Shown piece after piece: positions 19,425 to 28,077 of a stretch of DNA of 64,000 nt; position 1 is the first letter of the stretch, and every line of letters starts with the position of its first letter. Below the pieces are notes generated by a model that made no database searches, was not told the DNA's origin, and saw only the letters and a program-made list of their open reading frames with translations. Source of the stretch: Psychromonas sp. SP041 (GTDB lineage Bacteria > Pseudomonadota > Gammaproteobacteria > Enterobacterales > Psychromonadaceae); contig NZ_CBRF02000003.1 of assembly GCF_000470315.2 (NCBI RefSeq), positions 62,001-126,000 of the forward strand, given 5' to 3'. The position numbers were made by a program, and so were the translations under genes.

Positions 19425-20219
19425 ATGCCAAATAAAGAACAAGATAAAGCACTAAGTGAAGTCGTTCGAGCGCTTGGCGGTGCTAATTTCCCAGAGGCCT
19501 TAGCTCACTTTGTAAAAAAGATAATAGGCTTCGATAACTTAATTATCATTGCGTATCACAAAGATATTAACCCTGAAGAACTATATCGAGAATACAATGC
19601 GCCTATTGTGTATAACAATATGCAAAGCCATTATTTAAAAGCAGCTTATTTACTTGATCCTTTTTACCACGCTATCAACAATGGAATCCAAAAAGGTATA
19701 CATTGCATTTTTGACTTAGCACCAGATCAATTTAAACAAACAAGTTATTTTAATGAGTATTATCAAGAAACGACATTAGTTGATGAATTTTGTTTGTTCG
19801 TAAATCTCGGTCACGACACAACTTTAACAGCCTGTTTTGGACGAGATAAAACGAGCGGGATGCGATTTGGTAAGACAGAATTGAAAAAGATAAAATCATA
19901 TGAAAATGTATTATCTGCTTTATGTCAGCAACATTGGCGAAGCTATCAACCAAAAGAGGGTAAAAATATTGTTTTACCTCCTATTAAACAAAGATTAAGA
20001 ACAACAATGAAAGAGCAACATGATATATCTCTTAGTCCACGACAAGCAGAAGTAGCCCTTTATATACTACAAGGCCATTCTTCTTTATCAATTTCACTTA
20101 ATCTCAACATTAGTAAAGAAACCGTTAAAGTATTTCGTAAGCAGCTTTATTCAAAATGTAACATTAGTTCACAAGCAGAGTTATTTGCTTTATTAATGCC
20201 TATTTTTTCGATGTTATAA
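19425..20219 (+). CDS. LuxR-type helix-turn-helix regulator
   Basis: This is a transcription regulator of 264 residues with a C-terminal LuxR/FixJ DNA-binding domain (LSPRQAEVALYILQGHSS through SKETVKVFRKQLYSKCNI, about residues 200-245). The N-terminal part of roughly 180 residues has no autoinducer-type motif that I recognise and is probably a ligand sensor. I choose the ATG at 19425, with AGGA 10 nt upstream, over an ATG at 19416 that sits on the ribosome site. The gene is divergent from the PuuP-like permease and convergent with gabT, so it probably controls this catabolic cluster. Confidence 0.82.
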   Translation: MPNKEQDKALSEVVRALGGANFPEALAHFVKKIIGFDNLIIIAYHKDINPEELYREYNAPIVYNNMQSHYLKAAYLLDPFYHAINNGIQKGIHCIFDLAPDQFKQTSYFNEYYQETTLVDEFCLFVNLGHDTTLTACFGRDKTSGMRFGKTELKKIKSYENVLSALCQQHWRSYQPKEGKNIVLPPIKQRLRTTMKEQHDISLSPRQAEVALYILQGHSSLSISLNLNISKETVKVFRKQLYSKCNISSQAELFALLMPIFSML

Positions 20220-20240
20220 TGAAGATAACCTTCATTTCAA

Positions 20241-20277
20241 AAAGAGAAATCTAGCAACATCAGATAGATTTCTCTTT
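20241..20277. terminator. Bidirectional terminator between the LuxR-type gene and gabT
   Basis: AAAGAGAAATCTA (20241-20253) pairs perfectly with TAGATTTCTCTTT (20265-20277) around an 11-nt loop. It lies between two convergent genes and has A/T runs on both sides. Confidence 0.8.
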
Positions 20278-20310
20278 ATATCTTCTATTTAATACGATTA
20301 AAAAATTATA

Positions 20311-21588
20311 TTAACATAACGATTTAAACAGTTTAGTAAATTGTTCTAATCCTTCTTCAACGATCTCATTACTTGCTGTCAACGCAGGTAAAAAACGGAT
20401 CACATTACCATAAAATCCACAGGCTAATAACACCAAACCATACTTAGCTGCATTGGCGATAATGGCTTGTGTTAATGCACTATTTGGCTGTTCAATATCA
20501 CCATCAGTCATTAACTCTATAGCAATCATTGCCCCTTTATTTCTCACATCTGAAATAAGTTCTGGATGTTGATTTTTTAATAAAGTTAATTTCTCGTTGA
20601 AAATAGCTCCGATTTCATTTGAACGTTGAACTAAGTTTTCTTCTTCAATCACTTCTAGTACAGCTAAAGCAGCGGCACAGGCAACAGGAGAACCGCCATA
20701 AGTGCCTCCTAATCCGCCTGGTAATGGCGCATCCATGATCTCACTTTTGCCGACAACGGCGGAAATTGGAAAGCCACCAGCGATCCCTTTTGCCATGGTA
20801 ATTAAATCGGGTTCAACATTAGAATATTCCATATTAAACATTTTACCTGTACGTCCAAAACCCGTTTGAATTTCATCTGCAATTAAAACAATTCCATGCT
20901 CATCGCACAGCTTGCGTAAAGCAACTAAGAACTCAGTAGGAGCAGAATAAAAACCGCCTTCGCCTTGTACTGGTTCAACAATAATAGCAGCAACATCCGT
21001 TGGAGATATATCCACTTTAAATAAATTAGCGATCGCTTTCAGAGAGTCATTAACAGAAATGCCATGAGACTCTATTGGAAAAGGGGCATGGAAAATGTCC
21101 CCAGGAAATGGACCAAACAGATGTTTGTAAGGCGTTATTTTCCCAGTTAATGCCATGGTTAAATTAGTACGACCATGAAACCCACCATTAAATGCAATAA
21201 CACCTCTACGCCCTGTATGTGCTCGTGCGATTTTCACACAATTTTCTACGGCTTCAGCCCCTGTTGTAACAAAAATCGCTTTTTTATCTGACCCACCAGG
21301 CGCTATTTCAATTAATTTTTCAGCTAATTCAACGGCACTTTCATAAGGGTTTACCATGACACAAGTATGACTAAATTTATCTATTTGATTTTTAACAGCA
21401 TCAATCACTTTAGGATGGCTATGACCGGTATTACAGACAGCAATACCAGTACCAAAATCAATATAACGATTACCTTCAACGTCCCAAATTTCAGCGTTCT
21501 TCGCTCGCTCAACATACACTGGATAAACGTTACCTTGGCCACGTGCAATTACTTTTACTTTTCTGTTTTGTAAGTCCGTATTGTTCAT
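20311..21588 (-). CDS. gabT: 4-aminobutyrate aminotransferase
   Basis: It transfers the amino group of GABA to 2-oxoglutarate, giving succinate semialdehyde and glutamate. It is a class-III PLP aminotransferase: the PLP-binding Lys267 lies in TMAKGIAGGFP, the aspartate in IADEIQTGFGRTG near 238 contacts the pyridine ring, and TTGAEAVENCVKIAR near 108 is the phosphate-cup region. The start at 21588 has AGG 8 nt upstream and gives 425 residues, against 426 in E. coli. A GTG at 21597 is less likely. The partner gabD lies 58 nt upstream on the same strand. 5-Aminovalerate is a possible second substrate. Confidence 0.93.
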   Translation of the reverse strand: MNNTDLQNRKVKVIARGQGNVYPVYVERAKNAEIWDVEGNRYIDFGTGIAVCNTGHSHPKVIDAVKNQIDKFSHTCVMVNPYESAVELAEKLIEIAPGGSDKKAIFVTTGAEAVENCVKIARAHTGRRGVIAFNGGFHGRTNLTMALTGKITPYKHLFGPFPGDIFHAPFPIESHGISVNDSLKAIANLFKVDISPTDVAAIIVEPVQGEGGFYSAPTEFLVALRKLCDEHGIVLIADEIQTGFGRTGKMFNMEYSNVEPDLITMAKGIAGGFPISAVVGKSEIMDAPLPGGLGGTYGGSPVACAAALAVLEVIEEENLVQRSNEIGAIFNEKLTLLKNQHPELISDVRNKGAMIAIELMTDGDIEQPNSALTQAIIANAAKYGLVLLACGFYGNVIRFLPALTASNEIVEEGLEQFTKLFKSLC

Positions 21589-21646
21589 TTTATTCACCTA
21601 ATATTATTATTTTCATGATCAAAGTATTTCGATTAACTCATCATGT

Positions 21647-23119
21647 TTATTTATCTAAACCACCCAAACATAAATATTTAATTTCTAAGTAATCGTCTAA
21701 TCCATATTTTGAACCTTCACGTCCATTACCAGATTGTTTTACACCACCAAATGGTGCAGCTGCATTGGAAATTGCACCTTCATTGATACCTACCATGCCA
21801 TACTCTAGGTTTTCAGCCACTCGCCAAATTAACCCAATATCGCGAGCGTAAAAGTAAGCAGCCAAGCCATACTCAGTATCATTTGCCATCGCGATCACTT
21901 CGTCTTCATCTTCAAAACTAATAATTGGTGACACTGGACCAAATATTTCATTGCTTGCAATGGGCATATCGTTAGTCACGTTAGTTAAAATAGTAGGTTG
22001 ATAAAAAGCATCTCCAGCTTTATCAATTTTCCCACCCAATACGACTTTAGCCCCAGCAGCAACAGACTCTTTTACTAACTTATCAACCCCCTCCACAGCT
22101 TGACTTGAAATCATCGGACCAATATTAATACCATCAATTAGGCCATCACCAATCGTTAATGCAGATACAGCGGCAGTAAATTTTTCAGTAAAGTCTTCAA
22201 GCACTTTGCTTTGTACAAAAATACGATTCGTACAGACACAGGTTTGACCCGCATTACGATATTTAGACATTAACGCCCCTTTTACTGCGGCATCAATATC
22301 TGCATCATTAAATACAATAAAAGGCGCATTACCTCCTAACTCCATCGATACTTTTTTTACCGATGTTGCGCATTGGCTGATCAAGGACTTACCCACCGCA
22401 GTTGAACCAGTAAAAGTAAATTTATCAACATCAGGATGCTGGGTTAAGACTTCACCCATCCCTCTTGCATCATCACCTACAACTACATTAAAAACACCTG
22501 CCGGTATACCTGCTCGCTCTGCTAATTCAGCCATAGCCAACGCAGAAAGTGGCGTTTGTGTTGCTGGACGCACAACAAAAGTACAACCAGCCGCTAATGC
22601 AGCTGCTGCTTTGCGTGAGATCATTGCATTAGGGAAATTCCATGGGGTAATCGATGCGACGACACCAACGGGTTGTTTGATCACAATAATACGTTTATCG
22701 TTAGAAGGACCTGGGATAGTATCACCATAAATACGCTTCCCTTCTTCAGCAAACCATTCAATAAATGCAGCACCGTAGGCGATTTCACCTTTTGCTTCTG
22801 CAATTGGTTTACCTTGCTCTAACGTTAATATTCGCGCTAAATCGTCTTGATGTTGGATCATTAAATCAAACCAGTTTTTCATAATGACAGCACGTTCATT
22901 TGCTGATTTTGATGACCACATTTTAAATGCATCATTTGCCGATTTGATGGCTAATTCAGTTTCAACAACCCCCGCATTAGCAACTCGAGCAATCACTTCT
23001 CCATTCGCAGGGTTAATCACATCAATTTGTGATTCACTACTGTGCCAACTGCCATTGATATAAGAAAAATGTTTAATTAATTGTTTATCTTGTAAACCTA
23101 AGTCTTGATGATTCAGCAT
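21647..23119 (-). CDS. gabD: Succinate-semialdehyde dehydrogenase
   Basis: It oxidises succinate semialdehyde to succinate and so completes the GABA route into the TCA cycle. It has ALDH family features: the cofactor-fold stretch ITPWNFPNAM near 157, general base Glu260 in SMELGGNAPF and nucleophile Cys294 in GQTCVCTNR. The length of 490 residues is normal. In FVVRPATQTP near residue 184 an Arg sits where many aldehyde dehydrogenases have Lys, a position close to the cofactor phosphate, so NAD versus NADP preference may differ. It is first in the gabD-gabT pair and divergent from a LysR regulator 108 nt away. Confidence 0.93.
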   Translation of the reverse strand: MLNHQDLGLQDKQLIKHFSYINGSWHSSESQIDVINPANGEVIARVANAGVVETELAIKSANDAFKMWSSKSANERAVIMKNWFDLMIQHQDDLARILTLEQGKPIAEAKGEIAYGAAFIEWFAEEGKRIYGDTIPGPSNDKRIIVIKQPVGVVASITPWNFPNAMISRKAAAALAAGCTFVVRPATQTPLSALAMAELAERAGIPAGVFNVVVGDDARGMGEVLTQHPDVDKFTFTGSTAVGKSLISQCATSVKKVSMELGGNAPFIVFNDADIDAAVKGALMSKYRNAGQTCVCTNRIFVQSKVLEDFTEKFTAAVSALTIGDGLIDGINIGPMISSQAVEGVDKLVKESVAAGAKVVLGGKIDKAGDAFYQPTILTNVTNDMPIASNEIFGPVSPIISFEDEDEVIAMANDTEYGLAAYFYARDIGLIWRVAENLEYGMVGINEGAISNAAAPFGGVKQSGNGREGSKYGLDDYLEIKYLCLGGLDK

Positions 23120-23160
23120 AAATAACCTCTACGATTTAATGTTTGGCTATTGAATACTAA

Positions 23161-23178
23161 ATTTAATTCATGTTAAAT
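23161..23178. promoter_or_regulatory. Dyad in the gabD/lysR divergent promoter region
   Basis: ATTTAA (23161-23166) and TTAAAT (23173-23178) form a perfect inverted repeat with a 6-nt spacer, containing a T-N11-A type arrangement. It lies midway between gabD and the divergent LysR-type gene, where such regulators bind. A second short dyad AACCTAAAGGTT lies just to the right. Confidence 0.4.
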
Positions 23179-23227
23179 ATAAAACTATCAACCTAAAGGT
23201 TTAACTAAATAAAACATTAGAGAGTTT

Positions 23228-24166
23228 ATGAACACTCATTCGATCATTCCCAAACCCATCGCTGAATATGATTTACGGTTATTACGTATTTTTGTTTCAG
23301 TTGTAGAGCACGGTGGTTTTTCTGCTGCTGAAAAAGCGCTTGGAATTACCCGCTCGACGATTAGTGTTCATATGTCTAACCTTGAAACACGAATGAAATT
23401 AAAACTTTGTATGCGTGGACGAGGTGGTTTCTCATTAACCGAAGAAGGTCAATTAGTCTATCGAGCGGTTATTAATTTATTTGACTCATTAAATGATTTC
23501 TCATTAATAGTGGGCACATTAGGTAAAGAGCTTAGTGGTGAAATAGTTATTTTATGTGCAGATCAACTAGATAAAAATAAGCAAAAAAAATTAGCTAATA
23601 TGATTGAAATTGTTCATTGCAAAGCGCCTAATTTACATATTACGTTAGATGGAGATTCTATTTCTAACATTGAAAAATTATTACTTAAAGATAAAGCACA
23701 TATTGGTATATTTCCTGGTTACCAAAAGATTGAAGGCTTGAGTTACACACCTTTAACTAGTGAACCTATTTATCTTTGTTGTGGTAAAAAGCACCCTTTC
23801 TTTAACAAGGTTGATACTCAGATTACACCTGAAGATTTAGCCTCTGCTTCCACTATTCATCCAGGTATTGATGTTGAAGAAAATGGACGTAAGCAGTTAA
23901 GTAAATTAAATTTAAATGCTAAAGCGTACCAGTTTGATATGCGTAAAACGGTAATATTATCAGGCCAATACTTAGGGTATATGCCGCAAAGTTATATTCA
24001 ACAAGAATTAAACATGGGTGAAATCAGGATCATTCAACCAAGTACACTGACTTATCAATTTAATTTATCTTTAGTGCATAAAAAAGTGTCAATAGAACCG
24101 AATAAAGTTGAATTATTGCAAAGTGCTTTTAAGGTAGCGTTTGATTTGGAAATAAAAAAGATCTGA
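23228..24166 (+). CDS. LysR-family transcriptional regulator
   Basis: This is a DNA-binding regulator of 312 residues. The N-terminal winged helix (about residues 17-75) carries LRIFVSVVEHGGFSAAEKAL and TRSTISVHMSNLETRM. The rest is a periplasmic-binding-protein-like effector domain. The gene is divergently transcribed from gabD-gabT, so control of GABA catabolism is the simplest inference. The inducer could be GABA or succinate semialdehyde. Confidence 0.88.
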   Translation: MNTHSIIPKPIAEYDLRLLRIFVSVVEHGGFSAAEKALGITRSTISVHMSNLETRMKLKLCMRGRGGFSLTEEGQLVYRAVINLFDSLNDFSLIVGTLGKELSGEIVILCADQLDKNKQKKLANMIEIVHCKAPNLHITLDGDSISNIEKLLLKDKAHIGIFPGYQKIEGLSYTPLTSEPIYLCCGKKHPFFNKVDTQITPEDLASASTIHPGIDVEENGRKQLSKLNLNAKAYQFDMRKTVILSGQYLGYMPQSYIQQELNMGEIRIIQPSTLTYQFNLSLVHKKVSIEPNKVELLQSAFKVAFDLEIKKI

Positions 24167-25077
24167 ACTTTTAAGTGGGATCCTTCTAAATCAAACACTC
24201 AAATCTAGCACTACATTAATAGCTCTAATTTTAAATTAGAACATATTTTTATGCATAAAAGCTAATACTATGAAGCTTAATTTTTGAGATATTTTCGACT
24301 CAAAGACTATAATTAATATAAAAATTTGATATTTTATTCACGATGGTTTCAATATGTTTGATACACCACAGAAAATAAAAGTAATAGTTTAGAAGGAGGA
24401 ATTAAGTCTTTCTATTCTCGATACAAAGATCTTGTAGAGCTTAACACTAGTTTAGGTATTTGATACAGATAACACATTATCAGAGCATTGATAGGGTTAA
24501 AAGTGTTTTTAGAAAGCTAGCCAAGCATAATAACTTGGCTTTAAGTTAGTTCTTTATAAGAGGCTTGGAGCGGACAGCTGAATTTAAAGCACGAATTATC
24601 AGATTAGGAGAATTTCTAGCTAAACATTTGAAATTTAATTAAAAATTTTAAAAAACGATAAATTAAAAGTAACCACAATAATATAATAGCGCAGCTAACC
24701 TTCTACCTTGGAGTACGAAAAAGACTATTCCATTCTACAAAATGAAATACATGTAAGCTTTTTGATTAATACCGATAATAGTTGGATATGACAACTTATT
24801 GGGCAAAGCCAACTAAACGCCTTAACCGAAGTTTAATATGCAATTAAATCAGTCCCATTCTATAAATGAGTTATCACTGGCAAACCTATAATATTGAGTT
24901 TGTATAAAATGCTGATCAACTCGAAGTAAATCACCCAACATGCACTAAAAGCTCATTAGGTTACCCGTAGGATTAGAACAACGTCATTTACTTTTGTTAT
25001 TTCTGTATGAATTGATACGATAACTTACATCGATTAAGGCCTTTGTTTACGGTTATTTACAGTAAAGCAAAAACGAA
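24167..25077. other. 911-bp gene-free stretch between convergent units
   Basis: No intact gene is visible. It contains a decayed coding-like stretch at 24383-24642, listed separately. The rest (24643-25077) is AT-rich, with several short protein-like runs interrupted by stops and no recognisable repeat. It separates the LysR gene from the end of the Mrp operon, and probably contains remnants of deleted genes. Confidence 0.5.
24383..24642 (+). pseudogene. Decayed coding remnant of unknown family
   Basis: Two successive open stretches in different frames (24383-24463, then from 24463 to the TAA at 24640-24642) give protein-like sequence with only one internal stop (TAG, possibly from TGG) in the second. 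The translation includes LEGGIKSFYSRYKDL, RVKSVFRKLAKHNNLAL and RTAEFKARIIRLGEFLAKHL, which look like a real protein. Some of it recalls transposase C-termini, but I do not recognise the family. Confidence 0.35.
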
Positions 25078-25443
25078 CTATTTATCGTCAGGGTTTTGTT
25101 GTAAATAGGCTTTTTTAGCCAAATGTTGGTTTTGGGTACTATCAGTCATTTTTACTTTGTAATGTAAACCTGCCTTCCCTAACATATGGGCAGCAACGGG
25201 TGCGGTGATCAACAAAAACATAGTAATTAATACTTCTTTTAAGTTTACGTGACCAAGTTGAACGCTGAAAAATATCATTGATGCCACTAAAATACAGGCA
25301 ACGCCTAGCGTACTGGCTTTAGTTGGTGCATGTAACCGAGTAAAGTAATCAGGGAGTTTTGCTAAGCCAATAGACCCAATTAGCATAACAATGGCACCAA
25401 ATACTAATAAAACACTTACCACTACTTCTAAAAATACAGTCAT
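25078..25443 (-). CDS. mrpG: Mrp antiporter subunit G
   Basis: This is a small membrane subunit of the multi-subunit monovalent cation/proton antiporter. It has 121 residues with three hydrophobic segments and the conserved stretch LPDYFTRLHAPTKASTLG at about 30-47, which marks the MnhG/PhaG family. It is the last gene of the operon, 9 nt after mrpF. Confidence 0.92.
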   Translation of the reverse strand: MTVFLEVVVSVLLVFGAIVMLIGSIGLAKLPDYFTRLHAPTKASTLGVACILVASMIFFSVQLGHVNLKEVLITMFLLITAPVAAHMLGKAGLHYKVKMTDSTQNQHLAKKAYLQQNPDDK

Positions 25444-25452
25444 CTTTTTTCC

Positions 25453-25722
25453 TTATTCGATAATATCGCCACGTAATAAGTACTTACAAAAAGCGGAAGT
25501 ACTTACAAAACCAAGCAGCGCAATCAATAATGCACTTTCATAATAAATGGCAGAGCCTTGATGAATCCCTAATAGAATAATCAGCGCAATACTATTAATG
25601 TACATAGTATCAACGGCAATAATTCTGTCTGGTGTCGTGGGGCCAATGATTAAACGCCAAGCATTTAAGGCCAAAGCACAACAAATTAACGCACAAGCAA
25701 TTAGTATAGCGACACTTAACAT
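25453..25722 (-). CDS. mrpF: Mrp antiporter subunit F
   Basis: This is an 89-residue membrane subunit with three hydrophobic helices. The family motif GPTTPDRIIAVDTM at about 28-41 identifies MnhF/PhaF. Its start overlaps the end of mrpE by 7 nt, which implies coupled translation. Confidence 0.92.
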   Translation of the reverse strand: MLSVAILIACALICCALALNAWRLIIGPTTPDRIIAVDTMYINSIALIILLGIHQGSAIYYESALLIALLGFVSTSAFCKYLLRGDIIE

Positions 25723-26216
25723 CCGAAAATCTCCTTTAAAGGCGCTTCATAACGATCTTTGATAAGCTTAATTAATGCCTGTTCGTCTTCAAGGTGCAGC
25801 ACATGCACGTATAACCATTTTCTGTCATCAGACAACTCAACACTCACCGTACCCGGTGTTAATGAAACACTACTGGTAAAAATAGTGAGTGGCACAGGAT
25901 CTTTAATATCTAAAGGCACTACAATAAAAGCAGGCTTTAAACTTCGATTACTTTGTAATACACGCTTCGCTACATCGTAATTAGAAACAGCAATATCAAT
26001 TAACAAACGAAACGTATACATCAATGCCTTAATAGGTTTTTTTGCGACTGCAGCTTCTTCACTCAAAGGGGCGACAATCCAAGGAATAATAATCGCAAAC
26101 ACTGCACCTAACACCATATGCCCACGACTAAAATCATGTAATATTTGCCACACCAACCATAATAATACGCTATGGTAAGGCGTAGGAAACCAAACGAATT
26201 TACGTAATTTGTCCAT
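25716..26216 (-). CDS. mrpE: Mrp antiporter subunit E
   Basis: This is a 166-residue subunit of the Mrp complex. Hydrophobic segments lie near residues 15-50, followed by the soluble part with LTIFTSSVSLTPGTVSVEL (about 109-127), typical of MnhE. It shares one base with the mrpD stop and overlaps mrpF. Confidence 0.92.
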   Translation of the reverse strand: MDKLRKFVWFPTPYHSVLLWLVWQILHDFSRGHMVLGAVFAIIIPWIVAPLSEEAAVAKKPIKALMYTFRLLIDIAVSNYDVAKRVLQSNRSLKPAFIVVPLDIKDPVPLTIFTSSVSLTPGTVSVELSDDRKWLYVHVLHLEDEQALIKLIKDRYEAPLKEIFGC

Positions 26217-27727
26217 TATTTAGCGACCTCGTTAAGTTGTTGCAAACTTAGACCTGCTTTAAGTTGTTCTGCAGCCAATTGCGTATAGTCACTTACTGGT
26301 CCTCCAAAAATAACCATCAAAGGTAGTATCACGACCAATAAGCCAATGGCTAAATATTGAAGTGGATGACCTTTTAGTGCACTAGTGTTTTCACCATTGG
26401 TTCGCCAAAACAATGAGGTACCAGCACGTGATAAGGCGATTAAAGCAATCAATCCTCCCACTAGTATAATTGGGAAAACCCACATTGCCTCACTTGCGTT
26501 GGTGACTGACTGTAAAATCAATGCTTTACCAACAAACCCTGATAGTGGCGGCATACCAATTAAAGCGATGGCTAATAAAGCAAAAATAAAGCCCAAAATA
26601 CCTGCTTGTGGCATTGCTCTAGCGGCAACAAAACGGTCTTCTGCTTGACCACGTTGTTGTTGGATTAATCCTGCTAACAAGAACATCGCAGCACAAGCAA
26701 TTGTACTATGTAATAAGTAATAAATTCCTGCTGAAGTGGCCTGTACTGTGTTCAAGCTAATGGTCACCAATAGCGTACCGACGGATACGATGACCAAGTT
26801 ACTACAAAGCACCCGCAAACTTTTACTCGCGAGTACTGCAATAGCACCAATAGCAATAGTTAATAAAGCAATCGGCCACAACCACGGTAAAGCGATATTC
26901 GCGAGTTCGCCGGCTTGGTCACCAAATATCACACCATGTACCCGCCAAATACTATAGATACCCACTTTGGTCATAATCGCAAATAATGCAGCGACTGGAG
27001 TACTTGTCGTCGAGTAAGCTTTGGGTAACCAAAAGTGTAAGGGAAGCATCGCCGCTTTCAAGCCAAAAACAGCCAATAACAATAAGGCCCCTGACTTGGC
27101 AATCAGTAATTCGTTGCTGGAGAGCAATGGAATTCTATCAGCCATATCAGCAAAATTAAGTGTCCCTAACGTGCCGTACAACGTGCCTAGTGCAAATAAA
27201 AATAGCGATGAACCAATTAGGTTAAGAAATACATAATGAATATTAGCTTGTGTCCGTTGCTTGCCCCCTCCGTGTATCATGAGAGAGTAAGACGCTATTA
27301 ATAATACTTCGAAAAATACAAATAAGTTAAACGCATCACCGGTTAAAAATGCCCCGTTAATCCCCATCAGTTGGAACATAATGAGTGTGTGAAAAAAGGC
27401 GCCTGTTTTATCTTCTCCGGCACTCGCGTACATGGTGACCGCTAAGCCTAAAATAGCACTTAAACAAACCATTAATACTGAGAATAGATCAGCAACTAAT
27501 ACAATGCCAAAAGGAGCTGACCAATCACCAAGTGCATACACTTGAATACCTTGAGCCTCAACTTTGAATAGTAGCGAAAAGGCAACCACGACCATTAAAA
27601 TATTAGCGGTGATACTCACTACACGTTGTTTGCTTAAGGAGTTACTTAAACCAGGAAAAAGCAGAGCAACAGCTACAAAAAAAGGTATTAATACTGGGAA
27701 AATAACTAAGTGGTCAAACAAGCTCAT
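26216..27727 (-). CDS. mrpD: Mrp antiporter subunit D
   Basis: This is a 503-residue polytopic subunit homologous to the proton-pumping NuoL/M/N subunits of complex I. It has about fourteen hydrophobic helices. Conserved charged positions include the glutamate in FEVLLIASYSLM near 138 and the lysine in FGLKAAMLPLHFWLPKAY near 220, thought to line the ion path. It overlaps mrpC by 4 nt. Confidence 0.93.
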   Translation of the reverse strand: MSLFDHLVIFPVLIPFFVAVALLFPGLSNSLSKQRVVSITANILMVVVAFSLLFKVEAQGIQVYALGDWSAPFGIVLVADLFSVLMVCLSAILGLAVTMYASAGEDKTGAFFHTLIMFQLMGINGAFLTGDAFNLFVFFEVLLIASYSLMIHGGGKQRTQANIHYVFLNLIGSSLFLFALGTLYGTLGTLNFADMADRIPLLSSNELLIAKSGALLLLAVFGLKAAMLPLHFWLPKAYSTTSTPVAALFAIMTKVGIYSIWRVHGVIFGDQAGELANIALPWLWPIALLTIAIGAIAVLASKSLRVLCSNLVIVSVGTLLVTISLNTVQATSAGIYYLLHSTIACAAMFLLAGLIQQQRGQAEDRFVAARAMPQAGILGFIFALLAIALIGMPPLSGFVGKALILQSVTNASEAMWVFPIILVGGLIALIALSRAGTSLFWRTNGENTSALKGHPLQYLAIGLLVVILPLMVIFGGPVSDYTQLAAEQLKAGLSLQQLNEVAK

Positions 27728-28077
27728 TGGGATTTATCCTCAGCTAAAGGGTCAAAAGGTTCTATGCCATCGACGTGGTCACTGCCTAAGTCTGCGCGTC
27801 CTCGCATGGCTAAAATCACAGCAAAAGCGGTCATAGCAAAGCCAATAACAATCGCAGTCAGTACTAACGCCTGTGGTAGAGGATCTGCGTAATTTTCACT
27901 GCTGCTGAGTACTGCAGGTGCGCCGATGGTTAATCCGCCACTGGCAAATAAAAACAAGTTAACCGCGTAAGACAATAAAGTAAGCCCAATAACTAACGTA
28001 AAGGTATGGCCACGCAGCATTAAAAAGATGCCACAGGTACTCATGAAGCCGACACAAACTGCATAGACTAATTCCAT
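27724..28077 (-). CDS. mrpC: Mrp antiporter subunit C
   Basis: This is a 117-residue NuoK-like membrane subunit with three helices and the family stretch GLTLLSYAVNLFLFASGG near residues 31-48. The C-terminal tail is acidic (VDGIEPFDPLAEDKSQ). It starts on the base where mrpA ends and overlaps mrpD by 4 nt. Confidence 0.92.
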   Translation of the reverse strand: MELVYAVCVGFMSTCGIFLMLRGHTFTLVIGLTLLSYAVNLFLFASGGLTIGAPAVLSSSENYADPLPQALVLTAIVIGFAMTAFAVILAMRGRADLGSDHVDGIEPFDPLAEDKSQ

